Positions 55,109 through 63,988 of a stretch of 64,000 nt of DNA are shown one piece after another. Below the pieces are notes generated by a model, which was not told where the DNA came from, searched no databases, and saw nothing but the letters and a program-made list of their open reading frames with translations. Made by a program: the position numbers and the translations under genes. The stretch covers positions 49,924-113,923 of the forward strand of contig NZ_FUWS01000002.1 of assembly GCF_900167435.1 (NCBI RefSeq). The letters are read 5' to 3'. The DNA comes from Marinactinospora thermotolerans DSM 45154. GTDB taxonomy: Bacteria; Actinomycetota; Actinomycetes; Streptosporangiales; Streptosporangiaceae. How positions within the stretch are numbered: the stretch's first letter is position 1; every line of letters begins with the position of its first letter.

Positions 55109-56695
55109 ATGGGCGGGGCGACCGGCCTGCTGACGGCGGGCTTCGTGGTCGCCCTCGCCGTGCTCGGGGTCATGGCGGTGATCCTCGTCCGATCGGTGAC
55201 CTCGGCCCGGGACGAGCGCGCCCGGGTGATCCGCGCCGAACTCGACGAGGCCCGCGAACAGGCCAGACGAATCCGCTCCGAGGCCGAGGCCGAGGCCCGT
55301 GACCGCGTCCGCGAGGCCGAGGAGCGCGCGGCCCGCACCCGTGCCCAGACCGACGAGGAGCACACGGCGGCCCGTGGCCGCATCGACGAGCACCGCGCCG
55401 AATTGGAGGCGCGCGAGTCCCGGTTGTCCGAACGGGAACGCCGCCTCGACGAGGAGCTGCGCCGGCTCGCCGACGCCCGGCGTGAGGTCGACCGGCGTTC
55501 CGCGCTCCTCGACCGGCGAGAGCGCGAACTCTCCCGGCTCGACGAGGAACGGCTGGTGGTGCTTGAGGCCGCGGCCGGGCTGACCGCCGAGGAGGCGCGT
55601 GCCGAGATCGTCGCCGAGATCGAGAATCAGGCCAAACGCGAGGCCGCGCTCCTGGTACGCGACATCGAGAAGGAGGCCCGCAAGAACGGCGAGGCGCGCG
55701 CTCGCAAGATCATCACCCTGGCCATCCAGCGGTTGGCCACCGAACAGACCACCGAGTCGGTCGTCTCGGTCGTGCACCTGCCCAGCGACGACATGAAGGG
55801 CAGGGTCATCGGCCGCGAGGGACGCAATATCCGCGCCTTCGAAACGGTCACCGGCGTCAACCTGATCATCGACGACACCCCCGAGGCCGTCCTCCTGTCC
55901 TGTTTCGACCCGGTACGCCGGGAGATCGCCCGGCTCACCCTGGAGAAGCTGGTCCTCGACGGTCGCATCCACCCCCACCGCATCGAGGAGGTCTACGAGG
56001 CCAGCCGGGCCGAGGTCGACCAGCTGTGCGTGCGGGCCGGCGAGGACGCGCTCGTCGACGTGGGCGTCACCGACATGCATCCCGAACTGGTCACCCTGCT
56101 CGGCCAGCTCCGTTACCGCACCTCCTACGGCCAAAACGTGCTCAAGCACCTCGTCGAGTCCGCCCACCTGGCCGGCATGATGGCCGCCGAGCTGGGCTTG
56201 GACGTCCGGCTCCTCAAACGGTGCGCCCTGCTGCACGACATCGGAAAAGCGCTCACCCACGAGGTCGAGGGCAGTCACGCGCTGATCGGCGCGGAGATCG
56301 CCCGTCGCTACGGCGAGTCCGACGACGTGGTGCACGCCATCGAAGCCCACCACAACGAGGTCGAGGTCCGCACCGTCGAGGCGGTCCTCACCCAGGCCGC
56401 CGACGCCATCAGCGGGGGCCGTCCCGGCGCCCGGCGCGAATCGCTGGAGGCCTATGTCGAGCGTCTCCAACGGCTGGAGGAGATCGCCCGGGCCAACGAG
56501 GGCGTCGAGAAGGTCTTCGCGATGCAGGCCGGCCGCGAGGTGAGGGTCATGGTCAAACCCGAGGCGGTCGACGACGTGCAGGCCCAGGTGATCGCGCGCG
56601 ACATCGCCAAACGGGTCGAGGAGGAGCTGACCTACCCCGGGCAGATCCGGGTGACCGTCATCCGCGAGTCCCGGGCGACCGAGACGGCCCGTTGA
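55109..56695 (+). CDS. rny: Ribonuclease Y
   Basis: The ~528-aa membrane-tethered endoribonuclease has one N-terminal helix (LLTAGFVVALAVLGVMAVILV), a long charged coiled coil to ~160 (RDRVREAEERAART, ESRLSERERRLDEEL), a KH domain (KGRVIGREGRNIRAFE near 230) and an HD domain with LLHDIGKAL near 376. ATG 55109 has GGGGGTAGGG upstream; ATG 55085 is an alternative with no site. RNase Y initiates mRNA decay in Bacillus. It follows recX by about 245 nt. The coiled coil is more Arg/Glu-rich than in Bacillus. Confidence 0.92.
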   Translation: MGGATGLLTAGFVVALAVLGVMAVILVRSVTSARDERARVIRAELDEAREQARRIRSEAEAEARDRVREAEERAARTRAQTDEEHTAARGRIDEHRAELEARESRLSERERRLDEELRRLADARREVDRRSALLDRRERELSRLDEERLVVLEAAAGLTAEEARAEIVAEIENQAKREAALLVRDIEKEARKNGEARARKIITLAIQRLATEQTTESVVSVVHLPSDDMKGRVIGREGRNIRAFETVTGVNLIIDDTPEAVLLSCFDPVRREIARLTLEKLVLDGRIHPHRIEEVYEASRAEVDQLCVRAGEDALVDVGVTDMHPELVTLLGQLRYRTSYGQNVLKHLVESAHLAGMMAAELGLDVRLLKRCALLHDIGKALTHEVEGSHALIGAEIARRYGESDDVVHAIEAHHNEVEVRTVEAVLTQAADAISGGRPGARRESLEAYVERLQRLEEIARANEGVEKVFAMQAGREVRVMVKPEAVDDVQAQVIARDIAKRVEEELTYPGQIRVTVIRESRATETAR

Positions 56696-56723
56696 GCGGG
56701 GCCGGCCCCGGCCCCGCCCTCGG

Positions 56724-58676
56724 TCATGTCTCCAGGGTGACCTCGGGGATCCCCGGCGGAACGAAACCGAACACCCGCCCGTAGAACGCCAGCTCCGTCT
56801 CCAGCGACCGGGCGACGTTGCCGGCCTCGCGGAACCCGTGCGACTCGCCCGCGAACTCCACGAGGAGGTGCGCGACCCCGCGTTCGGCCAGCGACGCGGC
56901 GAACGCGCGGGCCTGTGCGGGCGGCACCACCGGGTCCTCGCTTCCCTGGAGCAGCAGCACCGGTACGTCGACCTCGTCGGCGCGGGTGATCGGCGAGCGC
57001 TCACGGTACAGCTCGGCGCTCTCCGGCAACGGCCCGATCAGCCCGTCGAGGTAGCGCGATTCGAAGTCGTGCGTCTCCTCGACCAGCCGGGACAGGTCGG
57101 TGACCCCGAAGTAGGAGGTGCCGCAGGCGAAGGTGTCACCGGTCAGGGCCAGCAGCGCGGTCAGCCCTCCGGAGCTGGGGCCGCGGATGGCCAGCCGCCG
57201 AGGATCGGCCATGCCGCGTTCGACCAGGGCCTGTGCCGCGGCGACGGCGTCCTCCACGTCGACGACACCCCACTGTCGGTGCAGCCGTTCGCGGTAGGCG
57301 CGTCCGTATCCGGCGGATCCGCCGTAGTTGACGTCGAGGATGCCGATCCCACGGCTGGTGAAGTACGCCTTCGTCGCGTCCATGCTGCTGTCGGCCAGAC
57401 CGGTCGGCCCGCCGTGGACCCACACCACGTAGGGGGCGGGCCCGTCCCCGGACACGTCGGGGTGCGCGGGCGGATACACGACCGCGTGTACGCGACGACC
57501 GTGAGGGCCGGACAGGGTCTCGGCGCGCGGGGTCGGCAGGAACTCGGGGGAGGGAGGCGCGTCCGACCCGCTGCGCACCGTCTCGGTCTCACCGGTCGCG
57601 GGATCCAACCGGACCACGGCCCACGGTGTCCGTGGGGATCCGGCCACCCCGACCACCGTCGTCCCGTCACAGGCCACCGAACGCCAGCTGGTCAGCTCGC
57701 CGGCCACGGGGTGCAGGGAGCCGGACGCGGGATCGAGGAGGGCCGCGCCGAGGTCGGCGTGACCGTGGAGGACGAGCAGCCGGCCGTCGTCGAGCACGCA
57801 GAACGGCGTCACCCCCAACTGCCAGGGGGGTGGGGCGAACTCCCGCTCGGCCGGGTGCAGCGCCTGGACGAGACCGTCCAGGTCCACCTGGTAGAGGTTC
57901 CACCAGCCCGACCGGTCACAGACGTAGTACAGATGGGTGTCGTCGCGCCACCGCGGGGCGAGCACCGACTCGGTGGGGCCGCCCTTGAGGGTGCGGATCC
58001 CCTCGACCCGGCCGTCCCCGTCGAACATCCCGACCCGCAGCTCGGTGCCGTCCCAGGGCATGCGCGGGTGGTCCCAGCAGAGCCAGGCCAGGTGACGGCC
58101 GTCGGGCGAGGCCACGGGCGCGGCGAAGAAGTCCGATCCGGTGACCAGCACGCGCACGGCCGCGGGGTCCTCGGCGGCCCGTCCGCAGAGCGGGACCGAG
58201 ACGAGGCAGCGGGACACGGAGCCGTCGGCGGCGTGACTCTCCCGAACGCACAGGACCTGTTCGCCGTCGGGGGCCAGGGACAGGTCGGCGTAGCGCAGCG
58301 ATCCGGGCCGCTCGGGTTCGGGTGTGAGCGGACGGGGGTGGCGCGCGTCGCGCTCCAGCAGGTACAGGCGCTGGTCGGAGAACTCGGCGAAGACGACGCC
58401 GTACCGGGTACCGGCCTGGCCGTCTCGACTTGGGACCGGCAGGTGGGAACGGCCGCCGTACTCGTGGACGCGGGTCCGGGCGTTCCAGGGGCGGGGCAGC
58501 AGTTCGGTGAGGGAGCCGTCGCCGCCCTGGCGCATCACCGTGGTCCGCCCGTCCTCGTCCGGGCGGGACTCCTCCCACCAGATCTCCCCACCGGCGGCGG
58601 AGGGGAAGTTCAGGCCACGTTCGCCTCGCGCGACGTCCTTCGCGGTGAGTGGGGACGGCCAGGTCCCGTACGGCAT
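56724..58676 (-). CDS. S9 family prolyl oligopeptidase-type peptidase
   Basis: The 650-aa serine peptidase has an N-terminal beta-propeller (about 40-400, with repeats such as VASPDGRHLAWLCWDHP) and a C-terminal alpha/beta-hydrolase domain. The nucleophile is Ser501 in GPSSGGLTAL. The acid lies in LLLQGSEDPVVPP and the His in FAGESHGFREAG. It resembles acylaminoacyl- or dipeptidyl-peptidases acting on short peptides. No signal peptide is present. ATG 58676 is used here; TTG 58691, with GCGGGGG upstream, would add five residues. Confidence 0.9.
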   Translation of the reverse strand: MPYGTWPSPLTAKDVARGERGLNFPSAAGGEIWWEESRPDEDGRTTVMRQGGDGSLTELLPRPWNARTRVHEYGGRSHLPVPSRDGQAGTRYGVVFAEFSDQRLYLLERDARHPRPLTPEPERPGSLRYADLSLAPDGEQVLCVRESHAADGSVSRCLVSVPLCGRAAEDPAAVRVLVTGSDFFAAPVASPDGRHLAWLCWDHPRMPWDGTELRVGMFDGDGRVEGIRTLKGGPTESVLAPRWRDDTHLYYVCDRSGWWNLYQVDLDGLVQALHPAEREFAPPPWQLGVTPFCVLDDGRLLVLHGHADLGAALLDPASGSLHPVAGELTSWRSVACDGTTVVGVAGSPRTPWAVVRLDPATGETETVRSGSDAPPSPEFLPTPRAETLSGPHGRRVHAVVYPPAHPDVSGDGPAPYVVWVHGGPTGLADSSMDATKAYFTSRGIGILDVNYGGSAGYGRAYRERLHRQWGVVDVEDAVAAAQALVERGMADPRRLAIRGPSSGGLTALLALTGDTFACGTSYFGVTDLSRLVEETHDFESRYLDGLIGPLPESAELYRERSPITRADEVDVPVLLLQGSEDPVVPPAQARAFAASLAERGVAHLLVEFAGESHGFREAGNVARSLETELAFYGRVFGFVPPGIPEVTLET

Positions 58677-58779
58677 CGACTGATCGCTCAATGCGGCCCC
58701 CGCTTCGTGGGTCTCGTCGGATCGGCACGACCCTAGTGGACGAGGGGTCGACACGTGAGGCGAAGAACGCTGGAAAAGG

Positions 58780-58814
58780 CGCGTCCCCGGTCCGAGGAAC
58801 GGACCGGGGACGCG
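58780..58814 (-). terminator. Terminator of the glutamate ABC operon
   Basis: A perfect 14-bp stem (58780-58793 with 58801-58814) is followed, in the minus direction, by GCCTTTTTCC, a real T tract. Confidence 0.85.
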
Positions 58815-58835
58815 CGGCAGGAGACAGAGGGGACC

Positions 58836-59843
58836 TCAGGGCTCCTTGGAGACGCCGCCGGCCGAGGGGCCGGGCTCGGCGACGGACACCGCGGGAACGG
58901 GGCCATCGCCCGGTTCGGCGGTGACGCCGGCCGGCCGGCCGCGCCGGGAGTTGCGTCGTTCCAGCATGATCGCCACGCGGCTCAACGCGACATTGATGAT
59001 GATGTAGATGACCGCGCAGATGATGGCGGCCGGGATGACGTTGCTGTACCTGGTCGCGATCAGCGTGAAGCTGCGCAGCAGCTCGGGGAAGGCCACGATG
59101 TAACCGAGCGCCGAGTCCTTGAGCAGGACCACCAGCTGGGCCACGATCGCGGGCATCATCGAGCTGACGGCCTGCGGGATCAGGATGAGCCACATGGTCT
59201 TGGTGCGGTTCATGCCGATCGAGTAGGCGGCCTCGCTCTGCCCCTTGGGCACGGCGTTGATACCGGCCCGGAAGACCTCGGCCAGCACCGACCCGTTGTA
59301 CAGGGTCAGGCCCGTTACCACCGCGGCCAGCGCGCTCACCTGGAAGGTACCGGGTGTCATGGGGGGCATCCCGAAGACCGGCAGCAACTGGTTGATCGCG
59401 ATGGGCAGCGCCATGGTGAAGAAGATCAGCATGAGCAGCGGGATGCCGCGGAAGAACTCCACGACCGCCCCCGCGGGGATGCGGATCCAGGCGTGCTCCG
59501 ACAACCGGCCGATGCCGAACACCAGGCCGAAGACCAGGGCCAGCACCGCCGCGAACAGCGCCGCGGTCAGGGTGTTCTGCAGACCCGGGATGACGTAGTC
59601 GGTCCACGTGGCGGGGTCGAGGAACGGCGCCCACTTGGCCTGCGTCCACTGCCCGTCGGGGTTGGGGGCCCAGGCCTGCGCGCTGAACAACGAGGGCGCG
59701 CCCTCGCCCAGGGTCCGGTTGAAACCGAGGTAGAGCACCGCCAGGCCGGCCAGGCCGGCCAGGAGGGTCAGCGCGCTGTAGACGCCGTACCGCGCCCGGG
59801 CCTTGGGGCCCGGAACGTCGAACAGGACGTTGTTCGTGCTCAT
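58836..59843 (-). CDS. gluD: Glutamate ABC transporter permease GluD
   Basis: The 335-aa membrane permease belongs to the polar amino acid (HisM/GluD) family. It has an N-terminal helix, a ~40-residue extracellular stretch, five more helices and the EAA-like loop QSEAAYSIGMNRTKTMWLILIPQAV. Together with GluC it forms the channel. A Pro/Gly/Ala-rich cytosolic tail of ~35 residues is extra. Its ATG overlaps the gluC stop (ATGA). A terminator follows. Confidence 0.92.
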   Translation of the reverse strand: MSTNNVLFDVPGPKARARYGVYSALTLLAGLAGLAVLYLGFNRTLGEGAPSLFSAQAWAPNPDGQWTQAKWAPFLDPATWTDYVIPGLQNTLTAALFAAVLALVFGLVFGIGRLSEHAWIRIPAGAVVEFFRGIPLLMLIFFTMALPIAINQLLPVFGMPPMTPGTFQVSALAAVVTGLTLYNGSVLAEVFRAGINAVPKGQSEAAYSIGMNRTKTMWLILIPQAVSSMMPAIVAQLVVLLKDSALGYIVAFPELLRSFTLIATRYSNVIPAAIICAVIYIIINVALSRVAIMLERRNSRRGRPAGVTAEPGDGPVPAVSVAEPGPSAGGVSKEP

Positions 59844-60514
59844 CGGACCACCGCCACTCGCTTGCTCAGCCAGCCGAAGAGGTATCCCATCGGCAGGGTC
59901 AGGATCAAGAACCCGACCGCGAAGCCGAAGAAGGTCGGCAGGACCGGTGCGATGCCCTGGTCGAACATCAGCTTCATCTGTCGGGAGGCCTCCTGTACGC
60001 CGAGCCCGGCGACCGAGGCCACGGTCGTGTTCTTGGTGAGGGCGATGAGCACGCTACCCAGCGGTCCCACGACGGTGCGCAGCGCCTGTGGGATCACGAT
60101 CAGGCGCAGGTTCTGGGTGAAGGTCAGGCCGAGCGAACGCGCGGCCTCGACCTGGCCCACCGGAATGGTGTTGATGCCCGCGCGCAGGGACTCGGAGACG
60201 AAGCAGGAGGTGTAGGCGGACAGGCCGATCACCGCCCACCAGAAGACGTCCCACATGACCTGGTCGGACAGGTGGAGTCCCAGTGCGCTGTTGAGCCCCA
60301 GGCCGCAGAAGAGCAGCACCAGGGTGAGTGGAGTGTTGCGGATCCCCTCGACGTAGGCCGTGGAGATGCCCCGTAGCAGTGGGACGGGGGAGACCCGCAT
60401 CGCGGTCAGGATGACGCCCAGGATGAAAGAGAACAGGGCGCTCAGCAGGGTGAGCCGGACGGTCCAGGAGAAACCGTCGACGACTTTGTCGATGTTGCTG
60501 AAAAAGGCTTCCAT
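59840..60514 (-). CDS. gluC: Glutamate ABC transporter permease GluC
   Basis: The 224-aa permease has five helices and the loop GQVEAARSLGLTFTQNLRLIVIPQALR that docks on the ATPase. Order and length match GluC of Corynebacterium and Streptomyces. It follows gluB after a 73-nt spacer with a stable hairpin and is coupled to gluD by a 4-nt overlap. Confidence 0.92.
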   Translation of the reverse strand: MEAFFSNIDKVVDGFSWTVRLTLLSALFSFILGVILTAMRVSPVPLLRGISTAYVEGIRNTPLTLVLLFCGLGLNSALGLHLSDQVMWDVFWWAVIGLSAYTSCFVSESLRAGINTIPVGQVEAARSLGLTFTQNLRLIVIPQALRTVVGPLGSVLIALTKNTTVASVAGLGVQEASRQMKLMFDQGIAPVLPTFFGFAVGFLILTLPMGYLFGWLSKRVAVVR

Positions 60515-60533
60515 GGGTCCAAGCCAGTCGCAT

Positions 60534-60568
60534 GCCCGGACGGCGGAACAGCGGCCCGCCGCCCGGGC
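60534..60568 (-). terminator. Hairpin between gluB and gluC
   Basis: A 13-bp stem (60534-60546 with 60556-60568) has one mismatch that becomes a U-G pair in minus-strand RNA. Like the hairpin at 48137-48186, it follows a binding-protein gene and may set the ratio of binding protein to permease. Confidence 0.6.
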
Positions 60569-60587
60569 ACTGGATCAAGGGGTGGCT

Positions 60588-61439
60588 TTAGGCGCAGCCT
60601 TCGATCTCCGGCTGCGTCTCCTCGTACTCGAAACCGGTCTCACCGAAGTTGGACTCGAGGAACTCCACGGCCTTGCCCTCGTCCCACATCTTGGTGATGG
60701 CCTGGTTGACCTGCTCGCAACGGTCGGTGCTGCCCTTGGGCAGGCCGACACCGTAACGCTCCTCGCCGAAGGGGTTGTTGACGAGGCGGAAGGCGTCGGG
60801 CTGCTGGGAGGCGAAGCCGGCCAGGATGGTGTTGTCGGTGGTCACCGCGTCGACGGTGCCGTCGGTGAGGAGCTGGATGCACTCGGAGTAGTTGCCGGCC
60901 TCACGAAGCTGGGCGTCGATGCCCATGTCGTCGACGATGTTGTTGGCCGAACGGGAGCCGGAGGCCGAGCACAGCGTCTTGCCCGCGAGGTCCTCGGGGC
61001 CCTGGATGTCCTCGTTGTCGGCGCTGACGAGGATGTCCTGCTGGGCGACGTAGTAGGGGCCGCCGAAGTCGACGACCTGCTTGCGCTCGTCGGTGATGGA
61101 GTAGGTCGCGATGATCATGTCCACCGTGCCCTGCTGGAGGAAGGTCTCGCGGTTGGCCGAGGCGGCCTCGGTCCACTCGATCTGCTCCGGCGTGTAGCCC
61201 AGCTCACCGGCGATGTAGGTGGCCACGTCCACGTCGAAGCCGACGGGCGCGTTCCCCTCCTGCATGCCCAGGCCCGGCTGGTCGTACTTGACGCCGATGG
61301 TGATGGTGTCGCCGCCGCCCTCGCCGCCGCCTTCGCCGCCGCCCTCGCCACCGCCGACCTCGGCGGTCCCGCAGGCCGTGAGCGCCAGGACCATGGCGGC
61401 GGTTCCGGCCAGGGCCGTGCTGATGCGACGAACTCGCAT
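60588..61439 (-). CDS. gluB: Glutamate-binding lipoprotein GluB
   Basis: The 283-aa protein starts with a lipoprotein signal ending in LALTAC, then a (GGGE)n spacer and a family-3 solute-binding domain: ITIGVKYDQPGLG, VGFDVDVATYIAGELGY and IIATYSITDERKQVVDFGGPYY. GLPKGSTDRCEQVNQAITKM closes the second lobe. It binds glutamate (or a close acidic amino acid) and hands it to GluC/D. Cysteines in TLCSASG, YSECIQL and DRCEQ may form disulfides. It is the second gene of gluABCD. Confidence 0.92.
   Translation of the reverse strand: MRVRRISTALAGTAAMVLALTACGTAEVGGGEGGGEGGGEGGGDTITIGVKYDQPGLGMQEGNAPVGFDVDVATYIAGELGYTPEQIEWTEAASANRETFLQQGTVDMIIATYSITDERKQVVDFGGPYYVAQQDILVSADNEDIQGPEDLAGKTLCSASGSRSANNIVDDMGIDAQLREAGNYSECIQLLTDGTVDAVTTDNTILAGFASQQPDAFRLVNNPFGEERYGVGLPKGSTDRCEQVNQAITKMWDEGKAVEFLESNFGETGFEYEETQPEIEGCA
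61311..61355 (-). repeat. Tandem 12-bp repeat encoding GGGE in gluB
   Basis: About three and a half copies of a 12-bp unit encode the flexible (GGGE)n linker just after the lipidation site. Slippage could change linker length. Confidence 0.75.
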
Positions 61440-61486
61440 GTTCGGGTACCTCTTCCTTGTGTTCTGTGCGGGAACCGGTGGGGTGC

Positions 61487-62230
61487 CTAGTGGGTGAGGA
61501 TCTTCGAGAGGAAGTCCTTGGCCCGTTCCGAGCGAGGGTTGGTGAAGAACTCGTCGGGGGTGTTCTCCTCGACGATCTGACCATCGGCCATGAAGACCAC
61601 CCGGTTCGCGGCGCGGCGGGCGAATCCCATCTCGTGGGTGACCACCACCATCGTCATGCCCTCCTTGGCGAGGTCGGTCATGACGTCGAGGACCTCCTGG
61701 ACCATTTCGGGGTCCAGAGCGGAGGTGGGCTCGTCGAAGAGGATCACCTTGGGGTTCATGGCCAGGGCGCGGGCGATCGCCACCCGCTGCTGCTGGCCTC
61801 CGGAGAGCTGGGCGGGGTACTTGTGCGCCTGGTTGGCGATGCGGACCCGCTCCAGCAGCTCCATCCCGCGGGCCTCGGCCTCGGCCTTGGACTTCTTCAA
61901 GACCTTGATCGGTCCGAGTGTCACGTTCTGCAGCACGGTCTTGTGCGCGAAGAGGTTGAACGACTGGAACACCATGCCGACGTCGCTGCGCAGCCGGGCC
62001 AGGCCCCGTCCTTCAGCAGGGAGCGGACTCCCGTCGATCGTGATGACTCCGCTGTCGATCGTCTCCAACCGGTTGATCGTGCGGCACAGGGTGGATTTGC
62101 CAGAACCGGACGGGCCGATGACGACCACCACCTCGCCGCGCTGGACGGAGAGATTGATGTCGCGAAGCACGTGGAGGTCGCCGAAGTGCTTGTCGACGTT
62201 CTCCAGGACGACGAGAGGAGTTGCCTTCAT
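61487..62230 (-). CDS. gluA: Glutamate ABC transporter ATPase GluA
   Basis: The 247-aa ATPase has Walker A GPSGSGKS (39-46), the Q-loop in [11 protein letters not shown], the signature [15 protein letters not shown], Walker [15 protein letters not shown], and the switch His in [10 protein letters not shown]. It powers uptake through GluC/GluD. It is the first gene of the operon gluA-B-C-D on the minus strand. Upstream, two direct copies of TGTTATG (62304-62310 and 62327-62333) lie in an AT-rich stretch that probably holds its promoter. Confidence 0.95.
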   Translation of the reverse strand: MKATPLVVLENVDKHFGDLHVLRDINLSVQRGEVVVVIGPSGSGKSTLCRTINRLETIDSGVITIDGSPLPAEGRGLARLRSDVGMVFQSFNLFAHKTVLQNVTLGPIKVLKKSKAEAEARGMELLERVRIANQAHKYPAQLSGGQQQRVAIARALAMNPKVILFDEPTSALDPEMVQEVLDVMTDLAKEGMTMVVVTHEMGFARRAANRVVFMADGQIVEENTPDEFFTNPRSERAKDFLSKILTH

Positions 62231-62303
62231 GAGCCGGAACCTAGCGGCCGGAGGGAGTGGTTGTCATCACCACAGACCCCCCGGAAGATGGGAGTAGCAG
62301 ACT

Positions 62304-62333
62304 TGTTATGGGCCAATCTGTACAAATGTTATG
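62304..62333. promoter_or_regulatory. Direct repeats TGTTATG upstream of gluA
   Basis: Two copies of TGTTATG are 23 nt apart start to start, about two helical turns, between gluA and miaB. They may be a regulator site for glutamate uptake. No matching regulator is visible in the window. Confidence 0.35.
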
Positions 62334-62444
62334 AATCAGGACGTTTGGTTGGCCGGCTTGGTAGTTGATGGCCCTGGCAACTATGCTTTGCGGCCCTCCG
62401 AAAGCGGGGCGCCTGGACCGGTCGGCCCAGGTGCGAGCAGCGAC

Positions 62445-62450
62445 TAGCCT
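62445..62450 (+). promoter_or_regulatory. -10 element TAGCCT for leaderless miaB
   Basis: TAGCCT fits TANNNT and ends 6 nt before the GTG at 62457. No Shine-Dalgarno sequence is present. Confidence 0.6.
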
Positions 62451-62456
62451 GGGACC

Positions 62457-63941
62457 GTGAGCCAGAGTCGTACCTACGAAGTGCGCACCTACGGCTGCCA
62501 GATGAACGTCCACGACTCCGAGCGCCTGTCCGGTCTGCTGGAGGACGCGGGGTACAAGCGCGCAGCCGAGGACAGCACACCAGACGTCGTCGTGTTCAAC
62601 ACGTGCGCGGTCCGGGAGAACGCCGACAACCGCCTCTACGGCAACCTCGGGCACCTGCGCCCCGTCAAGGACTCCCATCCCGGCATGCAGATCGCCGTGG
62701 GCGGGTGCCTCGCGCAGAAGGACCGGGGCGAGATCGTCCGCCGGGCGCCGTGGGTGGACGTGGTGTTCGGGACCCACAACATCGGCTCCCTCCCGGCGCT
62801 GCTGGAACGATCCCGCGTGCAACGCGAGGCCCAGGTCGAGATCCAGGAGTCGCTGGAGACGTTCCCCTCCACGCTGCCGACCCGGCGCGAGTCCGTCTAC
62901 GCCGCCTGGGTCTCCATCTCGGTGGGATGCAACAACATCTGCACCTTCTGCATCGTCCCCTCCCTGCGGGGCAAGGAGAAGGACCGCAGGCCCGGTGACA
63001 TCCTCGCCGAGATCCGGGCGCTCGTCGCCGAAGGGGCGATCGAGGTCACCCTGCTCGGTCAGAACGTCAACGCCTACGGCTCGGAGTTCGGCGACCGGCA
63101 GGCGTTCTCCAAGCTCCTGCGGGCCTGTGGCGAGATCGAGGGACTGGAGCGGGTCCGCTTCACCTCCCCGCACCCGCGCGACTTCACCGACGACGTCATC
63201 GCGGCGATGGCCGAGACCCCCAACGTCATGCCCCAGCTCCACATGCCGTTGCAGTCCGGATCCAGCCGGGTGCTCAAGGCGATGCGCCGTTCCTACCGGC
63301 AGGAGCGTTTCCTCGGCATCGTGGAGAAGGTCCGCGCGGCGATGCCCGAGGCCGCCATCACCACCGACATCATCGTCGGCTTCCCTGGTGAGACCGAGGA
63401 GGACTTCGAGGAGACGCTCAAGGTCGTGCGCGAGGCGCGCTTCGCCCAGGCGTTCACCTTCCAGTACTCCAAGCGGCCCGGGACCCCGGCGGCCACGATG
63501 GAGGGTCAGCTGCCCAAGGAGGTCGTGCAGGAGCGCTACGAGCGGCTGGTCGAGCTCCAAGACGCCATCTCCTGGGAGGAGAACCGCCGACTCGTGGGAC
63601 GCGACGTCGAGGTGCTCGTGGCGGAGGGAGAGGGCCGCAAGGACGGCGAGCGGCGTCGCCTCTCCGGCCGCGCCCCCGACAACCGGCTCGTCCACTTCGC
63701 GGTGGACGGGGAGGCCGTCCCGCGCCCCGGCGACCTGGTGACGGTCGGCGTCACCTACGCCGCCCCCCACCACCTCGTCGCCGACGCCGGGGTGCGCGCG
63801 GTGCGCCGTACCCGCGCGGGCGACGCCTGGGAGGCCCGCAACGCCGCTCCGCAGTCCGGCTCGGGGGTTCTGCTGGGCATGCCCAAGGTGGGCGTCCCCG
63901 ACCCGCTCCCCGCGGCCACCGGGGGCTGTAGCGCGCTGTAG
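62457..63941 (+). CDS. miaB: tRNA-2-methylthio-N6-dimethylallyladenosine synthase
   Basis: The 494-aa radical SAM enzyme methylthiolates i6A37 in tRNAs. The auxiliary cluster cysteines are C14 (TYGCQMN), C50 (NTCAVREN) and C84 (GGCLAQ), and the radical SAM triad is C158, C162 and C165 (CNNICTFC). [19 protein letters not shown] and [15 protein letters not shown] are MiaB core motifs, and a TRAM domain follows. A ~40-residue C-terminal extension ends in GGCSAL. It pairs in theme with rimO earlier in the window. An 18-bp hairpin follows. Confidence 0.96.
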   Translation: MSQSRTYEVRTYGCQMNVHDSERLSGLLEDAGYKRAAEDSTPDVVVFNTCAVRENADNRLYGNLGHLRPVKDSHPGMQIAVGGCLAQKDRGEIVRRAPWVDVVFGTHNIGSLPALLERSRVQREAQVEIQESLETFPSTLPTRRESVYAAWVSISVGCNNICTFCIVPSLRGKEKDRRPGDILAEIRALVAEGAIEVTLLGQNVNAYGSEFGDRQAFSKLLRACGEIEGLERVRFTSPHPRDFTDDVIAAMAETPNVMPQLHMPLQSGSSRVLKAMRRSYRQERFLGIVEKVRAAMPEAAITTDIIVGFPGETEEDFEETLKVVREARFAQAFTFQYSKRPGTPAATMEGQLPKEVVQERYERLVELQDAISWEENRRLVGRDVEVLVAEGEGRKDGERRRLSGRAPDNRLVHFAVDGEAVPRPGDLVTVGVTYAAPHHLVADAGVRAVRRTRAGDAWEARNAAPQSGSGVLLGMPKVGVPDPLPAATGGCSAL

Positions 63942-63947
63942 ACCCGT

Positions 63948-63988
63948 CGCCGTGGCCCCGGGACCGACTCGGTCCCGGGGCCACGGCG
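63948..63988 (+). terminator. Terminator after miaB
   Basis: A perfect 18-bp stem (63948-63965 with 63971-63988) with a 5-nt loop lies 6 nt past the stop codon. Confidence 0.85.

Noticed and set aside
56838-58736. 632-aa open frame antisense to the S9 peptidase
   Set aside because: No recognisable motifs; the peptidase frame has catalytic residues and normal GC3.
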